From contig NZ_LQPP01000037.1 in the NCBI RefSeq assembly GCF_002102345.1, forward strand, positions 1 to 64,000: a stretch of DNA of 64,000 bases, written 5' to 3'. The notes under the pieces were generated by a model. That model did not search any database. It had not been told where the DNA came from and saw nothing but the letters and a program-made list of their open reading frames with translations. Position 1 is the stretch's first letter; every line of letters starts with the position of its first letter. A program made the translations under genes and the position numbers. Source of the stretch: Mycolicibacterium peregrinum. GTDB lineage: Bacteria > Actinomycetota > Actinomycetes > Mycobacteriales > Mycobacteriaceae. This document shows positions 15,380 to 24,672 of the stretch, one piece after another.

Positions 15380-16444
15380 TCACTCGAACGGATTGTCCCC
15401 CTTGGTGACCCGCGTTCCCAGCGCCAGAAGATTCTCCGCCGAGGAATGCAGTTGCTCGCCGGCCTCACGGCTGGCCCGCCCGGCCAGGTACCGCGACCAG
15501 GTGCCCTCGATGACAATGCCGAGTTTGAAACAGGCCAGCGCCACATACCAATCCAGCCGGTCGGTCTGTCGGCCTCCGGCGGCGCGGTAGGACTCGATCA
15601 GTTCGCTGCGATGGGCCAGACCGCCGAAGGCGGCCAGTGCCGACCCGGCGTTGATCGGATTGGGATCGTCGGGCCAGCACACCAGCATCCACCCGAGGTC
15701 GAGTAGTGGATCGCCGATCGTGCACATCTCCCAGTCGATAAAGGCGGCCAGTTCGGGCCTGTCCCGACGCAACAGCACGTTGTTGAGGTGCGCGTCGCCG
15801 TGCATGATGCCGGGTTCGGCGTCGGGCGGGCGGTTGTCCTCAAGCCATTGCGCCAGATCCCCCACACCGGTCAACGACTCGGGCGAATACTGCTCGTGGC
15901 GATAGCTCTCGAGCAATCCGAGAAACTGCGGAACCTGGCGGGCCAGAAACGATCCCGGCCGGCGGATGGCGGCCAGTTCACTGTCCTCCCAGGCGACGTT
16001 GCCCAGTTCCGCGAGACTCCCCGCATAGGACAGCCCGACCCGGTAGCGCAGGTCGGCGTCGGCCGCATATTCCGGACTGACATCGGTGCCCGGGTTGAAC
16101 CCGTCGACCTCCTCCATCAGGTAGAACACCACGCCGAGCACGTCGAGGTCGGTGCAGGCGGCGATGAAGCCCGGGTGCGGTACCGGCGATCCTGCCAGCG
16201 TGCGTAACACCGCGATCTCCCGCAGCATCGTCTTGTCACTGGTCGGCCGCGGGTGTAAGGGCGGTCGCCGCAATACCATTCGACGTCCGTCGACACACAT
16301 GCCCACGACGATGTTCTGGGTTCCGCCGGTCAGCGGCGCCACGTCGGTCACCGTCGATCCGATTTGCTGCTCCCGCAGCCATTTCTCCAGTGCGGCCTGA
16401 TCAGCCTCGCTCAACGTCGGTAACTCTGGCGCGTCTCCGGGCAT
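15380..16444 (-). CDS. APH-family phosphotransferase (acyl-CoA dehydrogenase-associated type)
   Basis: This 354-residue protein has the kinase-like fold of aminoglycoside phosphotransferases. The catalytic loop HGDAHLNNVLL and the metal-binding IDWEMCTIGDPLLDLGW are intact, and the N-terminal GGTQNIV is the nucleotide loop. In mycobacteria such proteins often sit with FadE genes in lipid or xenobiotic catabolism rather than in antibiotic resistance. The ATG at 16444 (MPGDAPELPTL) is preferred over the longer frame. It marks the left border of the degradation cluster that starts at 16560. Confidence 0.82.
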   Translation of the reverse strand: MPGDAPELPTLSEADQAALEKWLREQQIGSTVTDVAPLTGGTQNIVVGMCVDGRRMVLRRPPLHPRPTSDKTMLREIAVLRTLAGSPVPHPGFIAACTDLDVLGVVFYLMEEVDGFNPGTDVSPEYAADADLRYRVGLSYAGSLAELGNVAWEDSELAAIRRPGSFLARQVPQFLGLLESYRHEQYSPESLTGVGDLAQWLEDNRPPDAEPGIMHGDAHLNNVLLRRDRPELAAFIDWEMCTIGDPLLDLGWMLVCWPDDPNPINAGSALAAFGGLAHRSELIESYRAAGGRQTDRLDWYVALACFKLGIVIEGTWSRYLAGRASREAGEQLHSSAENLLALGTRVTKGDNPFE

Positions 16445-16559
16445 GCAGACATAGTGCCATCCGTGCCCCAAACCCGGCGGGCCCCGGACCAAACGAGCTG
16501 TGCGGATGCCCATCCCACCTCATGCACAGATGGAATTCATCGGCAATCATTGATCGTCG

Positions 16560-17438
16560 TCAATCACTGAGCCGGTCACTGGTACCGACCGCCCGCCCAG
16601 GATTGCGGGCTCCAGCAAGCAAGCCGGCCAGGCCGGCGATCGGATCGGCCAAACTGGGGCATGACCGAACTTTGGGCTCAAAGCGGTCGGCTGCCCGGTC
16701 CAACAGTAATGAGTCGGCGTCTGGGGCGTTCGTGGCCAGGAATTCGCCCGCCGCTATCGCACGGAAGAGTGCATCGGCCACCGCCTCAGGTGGTTGCACC
16801 TCGGAAAGCGGCAGTATCTGCATTGCCTGTTCGGGCTCGATTCCGCTCAGTCGGGCGCTGAACAGAAAGTTGGTTTCGGTGATATGCGGAGCGAGCACCA
16901 TCACCCGGATACCCAGCGGGGTGCACATCAAGGACAATGCTTCGGTGAATCCGAGAATACCTGCCTTGGAACAGATATACGGCAGCAGTAACGGCGCCTC
17001 AGGGAACAACGCGAGGCTGGACGACGTGTTGATGATCAGCCCCGACCTGCGATCGGCCATCCCAGGGAGGAACGCGTTGATCGCGCGAACCTGCCCGAGC
17101 ACGTTGACCTCGAAAATCCATCGCCAGTCGTCGAGCGGGATTTTGCCGATCGGGCCGGCAGCGGCCACGCCCGCATTGTTGAACAGCACGTCGACAGGCC
17201 CGATCTCGTTCACGACATTCGCCAACGAAGCGACGTCTTCATCGACCGATACGTCACACCCGACCCCTGTTGCCCTACCCCCGCCGGCAACGATCTCGTC
17301 GGCAACAGCCCTGGCTGCGGCACTGTCGCGGTCGGACACCACGACATGAGAACCCGAGCGCCCGAAGATCCGTGCAACCGAACGCCCTATGCCCCCGCCG
17401 GCGGCGGTCAGCACTACCACCTTGTCGCGTAAATCCAT
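16560..17438 (-). CDS. Short-chain dehydrogenase/reductase, last gene of the catabolic operon
   Basis: This 292-residue classical SDR has TAAGGGIGRSVA (with an Ala in the TGxxxGIG motif), NNAGVAAAG, a catalytic Ser in NTSSS, and Tyr/Lys in YICSK. It probably oxidises a secondary alcohol or reduces a ketone of the degraded substrate. It follows the aldehyde dehydrogenase gene by 119 bp, a longer gap than elsewhere in the operon, so a second promoter is possible. No terminator is obvious in the 115 bp after it. Confidence 0.85.
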   Translation of the reverse strand: MDLRDKVVVLTAAGGGIGRSVARIFGRSGSHVVVSDRDSAAARAVADEIVAGGGRATGVGCDVSVDEDVASLANVVNEIGPVDVLFNNAGVAAAGPIGKIPLDDWRWIFEVNVLGQVRAINAFLPGMADRRSGLIINTSSSLALFPEAPLLLPYICSKAGILGFTEALSLMCTPLGIRVMVLAPHITETNFLFSARLSGIEPEQAMQILPLSEVQPPEAVADALFRAIAAGEFLATNAPDADSLLLDRAADRFEPKVRSCPSLADPIAGLAGLLAGARNPGRAVGTSDRLSD

Positions 17439-17557
17439 TTACCTTCATCCTCTTTCAGAATTGTTGCTCGCTCGTATGCGCACAGCCCGGCGCACCCCTC
17501 CATCTCCGGTGTGATCGCGGTGTGCAGGTACCGTCTTGGAGCTTCTGGGTATTTGAT

Positions 17558-19051
17558 CTAAGACGAAACCACTGGCGCGGGAGCAACTTCCCCATACACT
17601 TTGACCTGCTGGAACTGCTCGAGAGCACGTGGACCGCACAGGAAACCTCCGTTGCTGCTCGCCTTGAACCCGCCCTGCTCGAACTTCTCGTTCAACAGTC
17701 CCCAGGTATTGATCCATACACCGGCGGTCTGTAAACCACGGCCGATGGCATGGGCGCGGCCCGGCTTACGCGTGAATACCGCTGCACCCAAACCATATTC
17801 GGTTGCATTTGCCCGATGAACGGCTTCAGCGTCGGAATCGAAAAGTTCGAATGTCTGCACCGGACCGAATAGTTCCTGTTGAACCACCGGGATGTCGAGC
17901 CGCTGCACTTCGAGCAGTGTGGGGCGGTAGAACGCCCCGGAGGCCAGCGGCCCATCAGTGATGAGTCCGCCCCGGACCAATGGCACGGCATGCGCGAGAG
18001 CATCTTCCACCAATCGGTCGACGCGCTCTGCGCTCGCCCTGTCGATCAACGGTCCGATCTGGCTGGCGGGGTCATCGCTTCGACCGGGCTGTATCGCGGC
18101 CAGTGCCTCACTGAGCCGAGCCCGGACCTCATCGGCAATGGCGCGGTGCACGAGCACCCGTGATCCGGTGACGCAGAACTGGCCGTTGAACATCGTTGCG
18201 GCAGACACCACGGTTGGGATCGCGACGTCGAGATCGGCGTCGTCGAGCAGAATCAACGGAGTCTTGCCACCCAGCTCGAGATTGAGCCGTTTGAGGGTGG
18301 CAGCACTCGCTTCAACGATCTTCCGGCCGACCGGTGTACTGCCCGTGTAGCTGATCACTGCCGCTTTCGGCGAGCTCACCATCAACTCCGCACCGCGACT
18401 ACCCGATTCGGTGAAAATGTTCACCACTCCGGCTGGAATGGCCGAGCACTCAGCGATGATCTCCGCGAAAAGGGTGTTGGTCAGCGCCGTCTGCGCCGGC
18501 ATCTTGATGACCGTCGTGCACCCCGCAGCCAAAGCAGGCCCCAAGGCCCTCACGGTCAGGGTGATCGGCGCATTCCAGGGCGTGATGATCCCCGCGACTC
18601 CAAGGGGCTCTGGAATGGAGCGGAAGTGCACGTCCGCGCCGATTTCGGCATGACGCCCCACATCTGAGCTGATGAGGCATGCCGCGGCGTTGTAGCGCAA
18701 CCACTGGACGGCGGTGCCGACCTGGAACATCGTCTGCCACAACAACATGCCATTCTCTTGACTCATCATCGACGCAAGTTCGTACGATCTCGCCTCCACG
18801 CCATCAGCAATCTGAGATAGGGCACGTGCCCGCTGGTTCACATCGCGGGCCCACTCCCCCGTCTCGAAAGCGGCGCTGGCGGCGGTGATGGCAGCCGCCG
18901 CTTCGTCGTCGCCGCCGTCTTGGTAGTGTCCGACGGCTTCGCCGGTTGACGGGTTGATGGATTGTGCGGTTGTTCGGGATTCCGTCCATTGCGCATTGAT
19001 CCAGTGCCGGGCGGGAACAGCTGCTTCCGTCGCGATGTCGATCGCGCTCAT
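17558..19051 (-). CDS. NAD(P)-dependent aldehyde dehydrogenase
   Basis: This 497-residue enzyme has the full ALDH signature: GIITPWNAPITLT, the catalytic Glu in LELGGKTPLIL, the nucleophile Cys in NGQFCVTGSRVLV near residue 290, and EELFGPV-like QELFGPVQTF. It oxidises an aldehyde intermediate to the acid. The start overlaps the stop of the acyl-CoA ligase gene by 4 bp, so the two are translationally coupled. It belongs to the eight-gene operon transcribed from 27509 downward. Confidence 0.92.
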   Translation of the reverse strand: MSAIDIATEAAVPARHWINAQWTESRTTAQSINPSTGEAVGHYQDGGDDEAAAAITAASAAFETGEWARDVNQRARALSQIADGVEARSYELASMMSQENGMLLWQTMFQVGTAVQWLRYNAAACLISSDVGRHAEIGADVHFRSIPEPLGVAGIITPWNAPITLTVRALGPALAAGCTTVIKMPAQTALTNTLFAEIIAECSAIPAGVVNIFTESGSRGAELMVSSPKAAVISYTGSTPVGRKIVEASAATLKRLNLELGGKTPLILLDDADLDVAIPTVVSAATMFNGQFCVTGSRVLVHRAIADEVRARLSEALAAIQPGRSDDPASQIGPLIDRASAERVDRLVEDALAHAVPLVRGGLITDGPLASGAFYRPTLLEVQRLDIPVVQQELFGPVQTFELFDSDAEAVHRANATEYGLGAAVFTRKPGRAHAIGRGLQTAGVWINTWGLLNEKFEQGGFKASSNGGFLCGPRALEQFQQVKVYGEVAPAPVVSS

Positions 19052-20691
19052 TCGTGGGCTCCTGTCATCGTTGGGTTATTTGCTGGTTCGGTTGATCGCC
19101 CTGCGGCCGAGAAACTCTCAAGGAGGCCGCGTACTGCTTTCTTGTCCGGTTTCCCCAGCCCGGTGAGCGGAATGGCGTCCACTACCACCACTCTCTTCGG
19201 TGAGTGAACCGGCCCCTTGCGGCTTCGGACTGCTGCGCGGATCTCCGAAGTGAGAACCGCGATGTACCCGTCGTCCCGGGCGGATTTCGCGCGCAAGACG
19301 ATCACCGCGGTAACCGCCTCACCCCACTTGTCATCCGGCGTTCCGACGACGCAGACCTGCTGTACGGCAGGGTGTTCCGCGACGATGTCCTCCACTTCCC
19401 GTGGATAGACGTTGAATCCGCCCGTGATGATCATGTCTTTGACCCGGTCCACGATGTACCAGTAGCCGTCCGGGTCTTCATGAGCGAGATCTCCGGTGTG
19501 CAGCCAACCGTCCCGGAAAGTGTCCTCGGTCATCTGGCCTTGATTCCAGTAGCCGTGACTGAGTAGTGGTCCGCTGACGCAGATTTCACCGACCTCACCT
19601 TGCGGCACCGGTTGACCGTCTTCGCTCAGAAGCGTGCAGCGTGAGAACTGTGTCGGCCGTCCACAAGAGGTGCGGCGTTGTTTCTGGTGTTCGTCGGTGG
19701 GCAGATAGGTGATGGCCATCGGAGCCTCGGATTGGCCATAGAACTGGGCGAATTTCGGACCGAAGTGCTCGATCGCCTCGTCCAGCCGTGTCGGGCTGAT
19801 TGCGGAGGCGCCATAGTAGATCGTCTCGAGCGACGATAGGTCGCGGGTACGGAGGTCGGGGTGATCCAGGAGCGAGTAGATCATCGACGGGACGAGCATC
19901 AGCGCCGTGATCCGTCTCTTCTCGATCGTCTCAAGCACTGCGGCTGCATCGAATCTGGGAAGTAGGGCTACCGTTCCCCCCTTGACCATTACGGGGACGA
20001 TGAAGGTCGCGCCGGCGTGCGAGAGTGGCGTACAGGTGAGGAACTGGGGGCGCTTCGGCCACTCCCATTCCGCCAGTTGGATTGTCGTCATCGTGAAATA
20101 GGTGCCCGCCGTGAGCACGACGCCCTTCGGCCGTCCTGTCGTGCCGCCGGTATACACCAGACTGACAATGTGTTCAGGCGGCAGAGGGACGACAACCAGT
20201 GGTTGCGGTACGAACGTCGCCGCCTGCGCACAGAGGTCCGTTGCGACGTGGGACAGCTCTTCGGGCACGGGGCCGAGCGTCAGAATTTGACACAATGATT
20301 CCACCCGCTCGATGAGTGCGAGTGCGCGCTGCGCATAAGCCGGCGTCGGATCGATGATCAGTGAGGTGACGCCGGCATCTTCGAGAATGTAAGCGTGGTC
20401 GTCGAGTGAGCCAAGCGGATGCAACGCTACGCGCCGATAGCCGCGAATGTGCATTGCCGCAATGTCGATCAAGACCTCAGGGCGGTTGTGGGCGAGCACC
20501 GCAACGAACGAATCAGCCTGGACGGCCAGTGAGTCGACCGCTTGCATGTACCTGCTGATTTCGTCGCTCAGTTGACGACCCGTCAGCGTGATGAGCCCTG
20601 ACGTGAGCATCGGGGCATCCGCGTGTCGACGGAGCGCCTCGCTGAGAAGGTGTCCATTGTGGTTGGGCTGGTGCAGAACTCTGGTGTTCAT
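19048..20691 (-). CDS. AMP-forming acyl-CoA ligase (FadD-like)
   Basis: This 547-residue adenylating enzyme has the P-loop VYTGGTTGRPKGVVLT, the core YGQSEAPMAITYLP, GWLHTGDLAHED, and the C-terminal GKPDKKAV lysine region. It activates a carboxylic acid to its CoA thioester. Between the aldehyde dehydrogenase and the 2-oxoacid oxidoreductase genes, with 4-bp overlaps on both sides, it likely acts on an aromatic or branched acid of this pathway. The exact acid cannot be read from sequence. Confidence 0.9.
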   Translation of the reverse strand: MNTRVLHQPNHNGHLLSEALRRHADAPMLTSGLITLTGRQLSDEISRYMQAVDSLAVQADSFVAVLAHNRPEVLIDIAAMHIRGYRRVALHPLGSLDDHAYILEDAGVTSLIIDPTPAYAQRALALIERVESLCQILTLGPVPEELSHVATDLCAQAATFVPQPLVVVPLPPEHIVSLVYTGGTTGRPKGVVLTAGTYFTMTTIQLAEWEWPKRPQFLTCTPLSHAGATFIVPVMVKGGTVALLPRFDAAAVLETIEKRRITALMLVPSMIYSLLDHPDLRTRDLSSLETIYYGASAISPTRLDEAIEHFGPKFAQFYGQSEAPMAITYLPTDEHQKQRRTSCGRPTQFSRCTLLSEDGQPVPQGEVGEICVSGPLLSHGYWNQGQMTEDTFRDGWLHTGDLAHEDPDGYWYIVDRVKDMIITGGFNVYPREVEDIVAEHPAVQQVCVVGTPDDKWGEAVTAVIVLRAKSARDDGYIAVLTSEIRAAVRSRKGPVHSPKRVVVVDAIPLTGLGKPDKKAVRGLLESFSAAGRSTEPANNPTMTGAHE

Positions 20692-23600
20692 AACGTGTCG
20701 AATTCCTCGAGAAGGGTGGCGACCTGGCTGCGATAGCGATCGACGTTGTCAAGCTTGATCTGTTCATAGCCGCGAATTCCGTCGGGAAGCTTCGCGATCG
20801 CGACCGCGGTCGAGTGATTGCCGGTGGTCAGCTCCGCAGTCAGCCTGTGCAGGATCGTGGTGTACTCGCCGATGAGCTCGCGTTCCAACCGGCGAACACC
20901 TGTGTAGCCGAAGATGTCCAACGGAGTTCCGCGCAGTCGACGCATCGCCTTCAGGAGCCGAAAGGCAGGCGTGAAGCGGTTGCCCAGTCGGAGCTTGTTA
21001 CGCATGCCCAACGCACGAATAACCGGTGGGTGCAGGTGAATATAGGCTTTGCTGGTAGCACCGAACTGCTGTTGGACACTCGATTTGAACTCGGGATCCA
21101 ATGCGAGTCGGGCGACTTCGTATTCGTCCTTGTACGCCATCAGCTTGTAGAGGTACCGTGCTGCTGCCTCGGCAAGCGCCGTCGAATCTGGTTTGACACG
21201 ACGTTCGGCTTCACGTACCCGCTCGATCTGCTTCCGGTAGAACTCGGCGTAGCCGAAAGCCTGATACTCGATGAGATCTGCGACTCGGCGATCGATCAGG
21301 CGCTGCAGGTCGACTTCGGAAGTGCTGTGTTCGCCCCCGCTGGAGGTTTGTGGCGATGGATCGCTGTCGGCGCCGTGCGCCACCTGCCGTCGGCCCAGGC
21401 GGAACGCCTGATGATTGCGGTGAACGTCAACGCCATTGATTTCGATGGCGCGTTCGATGGCTTCGCTCGACAAGGGCAGCCGGCCGGTCTGGAACGCTAC
21501 TCCGAGCATCACGACGTTGCTGAACTGCTCATCCCCGAGTGCTTCGCGCGCCAACTCGCCGGCATTCAGCGACACGCAGCGGCTGGTTTCCTGCATGATC
21601 GCCGCGTGCATGTCGGCGAAGTCCGGAAGCTTCAACGACGTGTCGATGACCATCTGACCGGTGGGGATCTGCGCCGACGAGACAACCGCCACGGTGCGCT
21701 GCCGCGACAGCACCTTGAGGTTGGCCGCGTCGGTTCCGGCCAACGGATCAGACACCAGGTAGAGGTCGCAGGACTGTGCGCTGAGCTTGCCCGGTCGCAA
21801 GACTGGCTGTAACGAGACCTTGAGATCGGAGATGACGGCGCCGCCCTTCTGCGCCAGCCCGGTCTGATCGAGGCTGCGCACATGCTTGCCCTCCAAGGCA
21901 GCCGCCGTCGCCAGAAGTTGTGCGATGGTGACGATTCCGGTGCCACCGATTCCAACGATGCGTATCTGCGCCTCGGTCGGCGTTGCGGTGAGTGGTAACG
22001 GAATCAAATCGGCGTCGATGTCTTCTACGCCGCGGGCCGGTGCCCGTTTCGCGTGTTCGTCGGGAATGACGGTGACAAAGGACGGGCAGTCCCCGTGTAA
22101 GCAGGAGAAGTCGAGATTGCAGGATGACTGGTGGATTTCAGTCTTGCGGCCGAATTCGGTCTGTACGGGTCTGACCGACAGACAATTCGATTGGACCCCG
22201 CAGTCGCCGCATCCTTCGCAGATGCGCTGGTTGATAACGACCCGCTCTGCAGGTGTTGGCATCAGACCGCGCTTGCGCTTTCGCCGCTTTTCCGCCGCGC
22301 ACTCCTGGTCATGAATCAGCACGGTGACCCCGTTCACAGCGGCCAGGCGGGCTTGCTCTTTCTCGAGCTCGTCGCGATGCTTGACAATGACATCCCGACC
22401 GAGTCGAGCCTGCCGACGGGTTCGCCGGACGTCGTCGGTGGTCACCACGATGTCGGAAACCCCTTCCGCCCACAGTGAATCGATCACGCGGCTGAGTGGC
22501 ATTCCCCCGATCGGATCCTGGCCCCCGGTCATCGCGACGGCAGAGTTGTACAGCAGTCGGTAGGTGATGTTGATGCCGGCTGCGACAGCGGCGCGCACGG
22601 CGAGGCTTCCCGAGTGCGTGAATGTGCCGTCACCGATGTTCTGCACAAGGTGGTCTCGATCGATGAACGGTGCCATTCCGATCCATTGGGCGCCTTCACC
22701 TCCCATTTGGGTGACACCGAGGACGTGGCCGGCCTGCTCCTCGTCCATCACCATGACAAGGCCGTGGCATCCGATGCCGGCGCCGACGAGGGTGTCCTCG
22801 GCAGTGCGGGTGGAGCTGTTATGTGGGCAACCGGAACAGAAGTAGGGCGTGCGCGCGATCACAGGTAACTCGATTCGAGCAGGCGGGCGCGGACGTTCGA
22901 TCCATCGCTGCGCCGGTTCGATGTGGTGACCCTCGCCGAGTCGACGCGCCAGACCCCCGATCACCCGGTCGACGTCGAGCTCACCGGACGGCGAGAAGAG
23001 GGCACGGCCGGCGTGGTCGGACTTTCCGACGATCACCGGGGCGTCCGCCCTTGCGTACAGGATTTCCCTGACCGCGGTCTCGATGAACGAGCGCTTCTCT
23101 TCGACCACGATGATTTCTTCGAGGCCTTGTGCGAAACGGCGGACGATCTGTGGGTCCACCGGATTCACCATGCCGAGCTTGATCAACCTGATTCCGTGGC
23201 GTGCCAAGCTTTGTGAATCTCCCAGTCCCAGCCGCTCCAGCGCCTCGCGCACGTCCAGGTACGTCTTGCCTGCGGCGATGACACCGATTCGGTCGTCGGC
23301 GGTCGTCTCGGTGATGACGTTGAGGCCGTTGGCTTGCGCGTAGTCCAACGCTCGTGGAAATCGCCGGGTGAGAAGGCTTTGTTCCAGTGCCGCAAGGTTC
23401 GCGCCGATCAGCATGGCCGACGGCCGGTGCGTGCTGGGTTCGAGACCTGCGATCGTCGGGTTGATCCGGTCCGGGTTGACGACCGCGGTGCTCGCACCAT
23501 CGGCAACTGCGGTGGTGATCTTGAGTGCGGACCAGGTTCCGGTGAATCGGGACAGATGAGCCGCGTGGATCCCGAAGTCCAGAATGTCTTGAGAATCGGC

Positions 23601-24158
23601 GGGATACAGGGTCGGTAGGTACAGATCGCTGACGGCCGCCTCTGACGAGCAGGGGTAGGTCGACGACTTTCCTGCCGGGTCGTCACCGATGAGGGCCACC
23701 GCGCCACCCGCGGGATCGGTGCCGATCAGGTTGGCATGCCGGATGGCATCGGAAGCACGGTCCAGCCCTGGCGATTTGCCGTACCAGTAACCCGTCACTC
23801 CGTCGGGTCGCAGGGATCCGGCCTGACGGGCGAGTTGCGTTCCTGCGACGGAGGTCGCCGCCAGTTCTTCGTTGACCGCTGGGCGGTGAACGATTTCGAC
23901 GTCACCGAACAATGTGAGCCGCCGCGCCAACTCGATGTCGTAACCGGCGAGCGGTGACCCTTCGTAGCCGGCCACGAAACTTGCCGATCGAAGCCCGCGG
24001 CGCGCATCGACCAGGGCGCGGTCGCGGATCATGCGGACGAGGGCCTGAATTCCGGTGAGGTACACCGTGCCGTCGGCGAGTAGATAACGATCGTCCAAGT
24101 TCTCTGCGTGGCGCGCCGGCACGCTCTGCGCCAGAGGATGTGACACGCCGCTATTCAT
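20688..24158 (-). CDS. Fused indolepyruvate/2-oxoacid:ferredoxin oxidoreductase
   Basis: This 1156-residue fusion joins the IorA-like and IorB-like halves. The N-terminus is the pyrimidine-binding domain (GYEGSPLAGYD). The central thiamine-diphosphate domain includes GCPHNSSTRT and GIGCHGLVM with GDGTFTHSG. Near residues 645-690 there is a cysteine-rich iron-sulfur segment (ICEGCGDCGVQSNC, then SCNLDFSCLHGDC). The gamma domain starts near residue 738 (GIGGTGIVTIAQ). The family decarboxylates arylpyruvates or branched 2-oxoacids to acyl-CoA, passing electrons to ferredoxin. The ATG at 24158 overlaps the upstream gene by 8 bp. No ferredoxin gene is visible nearby. Confidence 0.92.
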   Translation of the reverse strand: MNSGVSHPLAQSVPARHAENLDDRYLLADGTVYLTGIQALVRMIRDRALVDARRGLRSASFVAGYEGSPLAGYDIELARRLTLFGDVEIVHRPAVNEELAATSVAGTQLARQAGSLRPDGVTGYWYGKSPGLDRASDAIRHANLIGTDPAGGAVALIGDDPAGKSSTYPCSSEAAVSDLYLPTLYPADSQDILDFGIHAAHLSRFTGTWSALKITTAVADGASTAVVNPDRINPTIAGLEPSTHRPSAMLIGANLAALEQSLLTRRFPRALDYAQANGLNVITETTADDRIGVIAAGKTYLDVREALERLGLGDSQSLARHGIRLIKLGMVNPVDPQIVRRFAQGLEEIIVVEEKRSFIETAVREILYARADAPVIVGKSDHAGRALFSPSGELDVDRVIGGLARRLGEGHHIEPAQRWIERPRPPARIELPVIARTPYFCSGCPHNSSTRTAEDTLVGAGIGCHGLVMVMDEEQAGHVLGVTQMGGEGAQWIGMAPFIDRDHLVQNIGDGTFTHSGSLAVRAAVAAGINITYRLLYNSAVAMTGGQDPIGGMPLSRVIDSLWAEGVSDIVVTTDDVRRTRRQARLGRDVIVKHRDELEKEQARLAAVNGVTVLIHDQECAAEKRRKRKRGLMPTPAERVVINQRICEGCGDCGVQSNCLSVRPVQTEFGRKTEIHQSSCNLDFSCLHGDCPSFVTVIPDEHAKRAPARGVEDIDADLIPLPLTATPTEAQIRIVGIGGTGIVTIAQLLATAAALEGKHVRSLDQTGLAQKGGAVISDLKVSLQPVLRPGKLSAQSCDLYLVSDPLAGTDAANLKVLSRQRTVAVVSSAQIPTGQMVIDTSLKLPDFADMHAAIMQETSRCVSLNAGELAREALGDEQFSNVVMLGVAFQTGRLPLSSEAIERAIEINGVDVHRNHQAFRLGRRQVAHGADSDPSPQTSSGGEHSTSEVDLQRLIDRRVADLIEYQAFGYAEFYRKQIERVREAERRVKPDSTALAEAAARYLYKLMAYKDEYEVARLALDPEFKSSVQQQFGATSKAYIHLHPPVIRALGMRNKLRLGNRFTPAFRLLKAMRRLRGTPLDIFGYTGVRRLERELIGEYTTILHRLTAELTTGNHSTAVAIAKLPDGIRGYEQIKLDNVDRYRSQVATLLEEFDTL

Positions 24159-24672
24159 GGCGCCCCAGTGACAACGCACCGTTGATGACGAGCGACCGCC
24201 TGATGTACCCCAGGGCTGAGAGCCAGCCGAACTGTCGAATGTCAAGAGTCGCGCTTCCCGACATGGTCAGGTGATCGGCGTCGACGCGGGCCGTTCCGTG
24301 GACGGGAACGTCAATGCTTCGGCCGCGCACCGACAGCCGTCCGGTACCGGTGATCGTTCGGCTCGTGACGGTGACGTCCTGCGAGCTGAACCTGATGACC
24401 GGAAAGTTGGCCGAGTCGAGAAAGAACCGGTTTTGCAGATCGTGGTCCCGGAGCCGGTTGCCCGTGTTGACACTCGCCGGGTCTATGGTCAGCTCACCGA
24501 GCAGCGAGCCATCATCTTGCATCGATGCCCAGCCGTCGAAACACTCGAAAACACCTATGGCTGTGAATATTCCGAACATCCAGCGGGCTTCGAACCAGAT
24601 CTTCGACACTGCCGGGTCCACCCGCCAAAGAGGCTGCTCTGTTTGCGACCCGACGTACTGCCCACCGGTCAC
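24151..24672 (-). CDS. YceI-family lipid-binding-like protein
   Basis: The 173-residue protein shows the YceI pattern: WRVDPAVSKIWFEARWMFG at the start, DLQNRFFLDSANFPVIRFSS in the middle (family DxFFDxxxFP), then GRLSVRGRSIDVPV. YceI proteins form a beta-barrel that holds long isoprenoid or amide lipids. No signal peptide is seen, so it is probably cytoplasmic. The GTG at 24672 overlaps the monooxygenase stop in a GTGA arrangement. Its place among degradation enzymes suggests binding of a hydrophobic substrate or quinone, but this is inference. Confidence 0.8.
   Translation of the reverse strand: MTGGQYVGSQTEQPLWRVDPAVSKIWFEARWMFGIFTAIGVFECFDGWASMQDDGSLLGELTIDPASVNTGNRLRDHDLQNRFFLDSANFPVIRFSSQDVTVTSRTITGTGRLSVRGRSIDVPVHGTARVDADHLTMSGSATLDIRQFGWLSALGYIRRSLVINGALSLGRHE

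Noticed and set aside
15380..16444. Aminoglycoside resistance gene
   Set aside because: The fold is APH-like, but the sequence is of the lipid or xenobiotic-catabolism group found beside acyl-CoA enzymes, so a resistance role is not supported. The same applies to 47740-48786.
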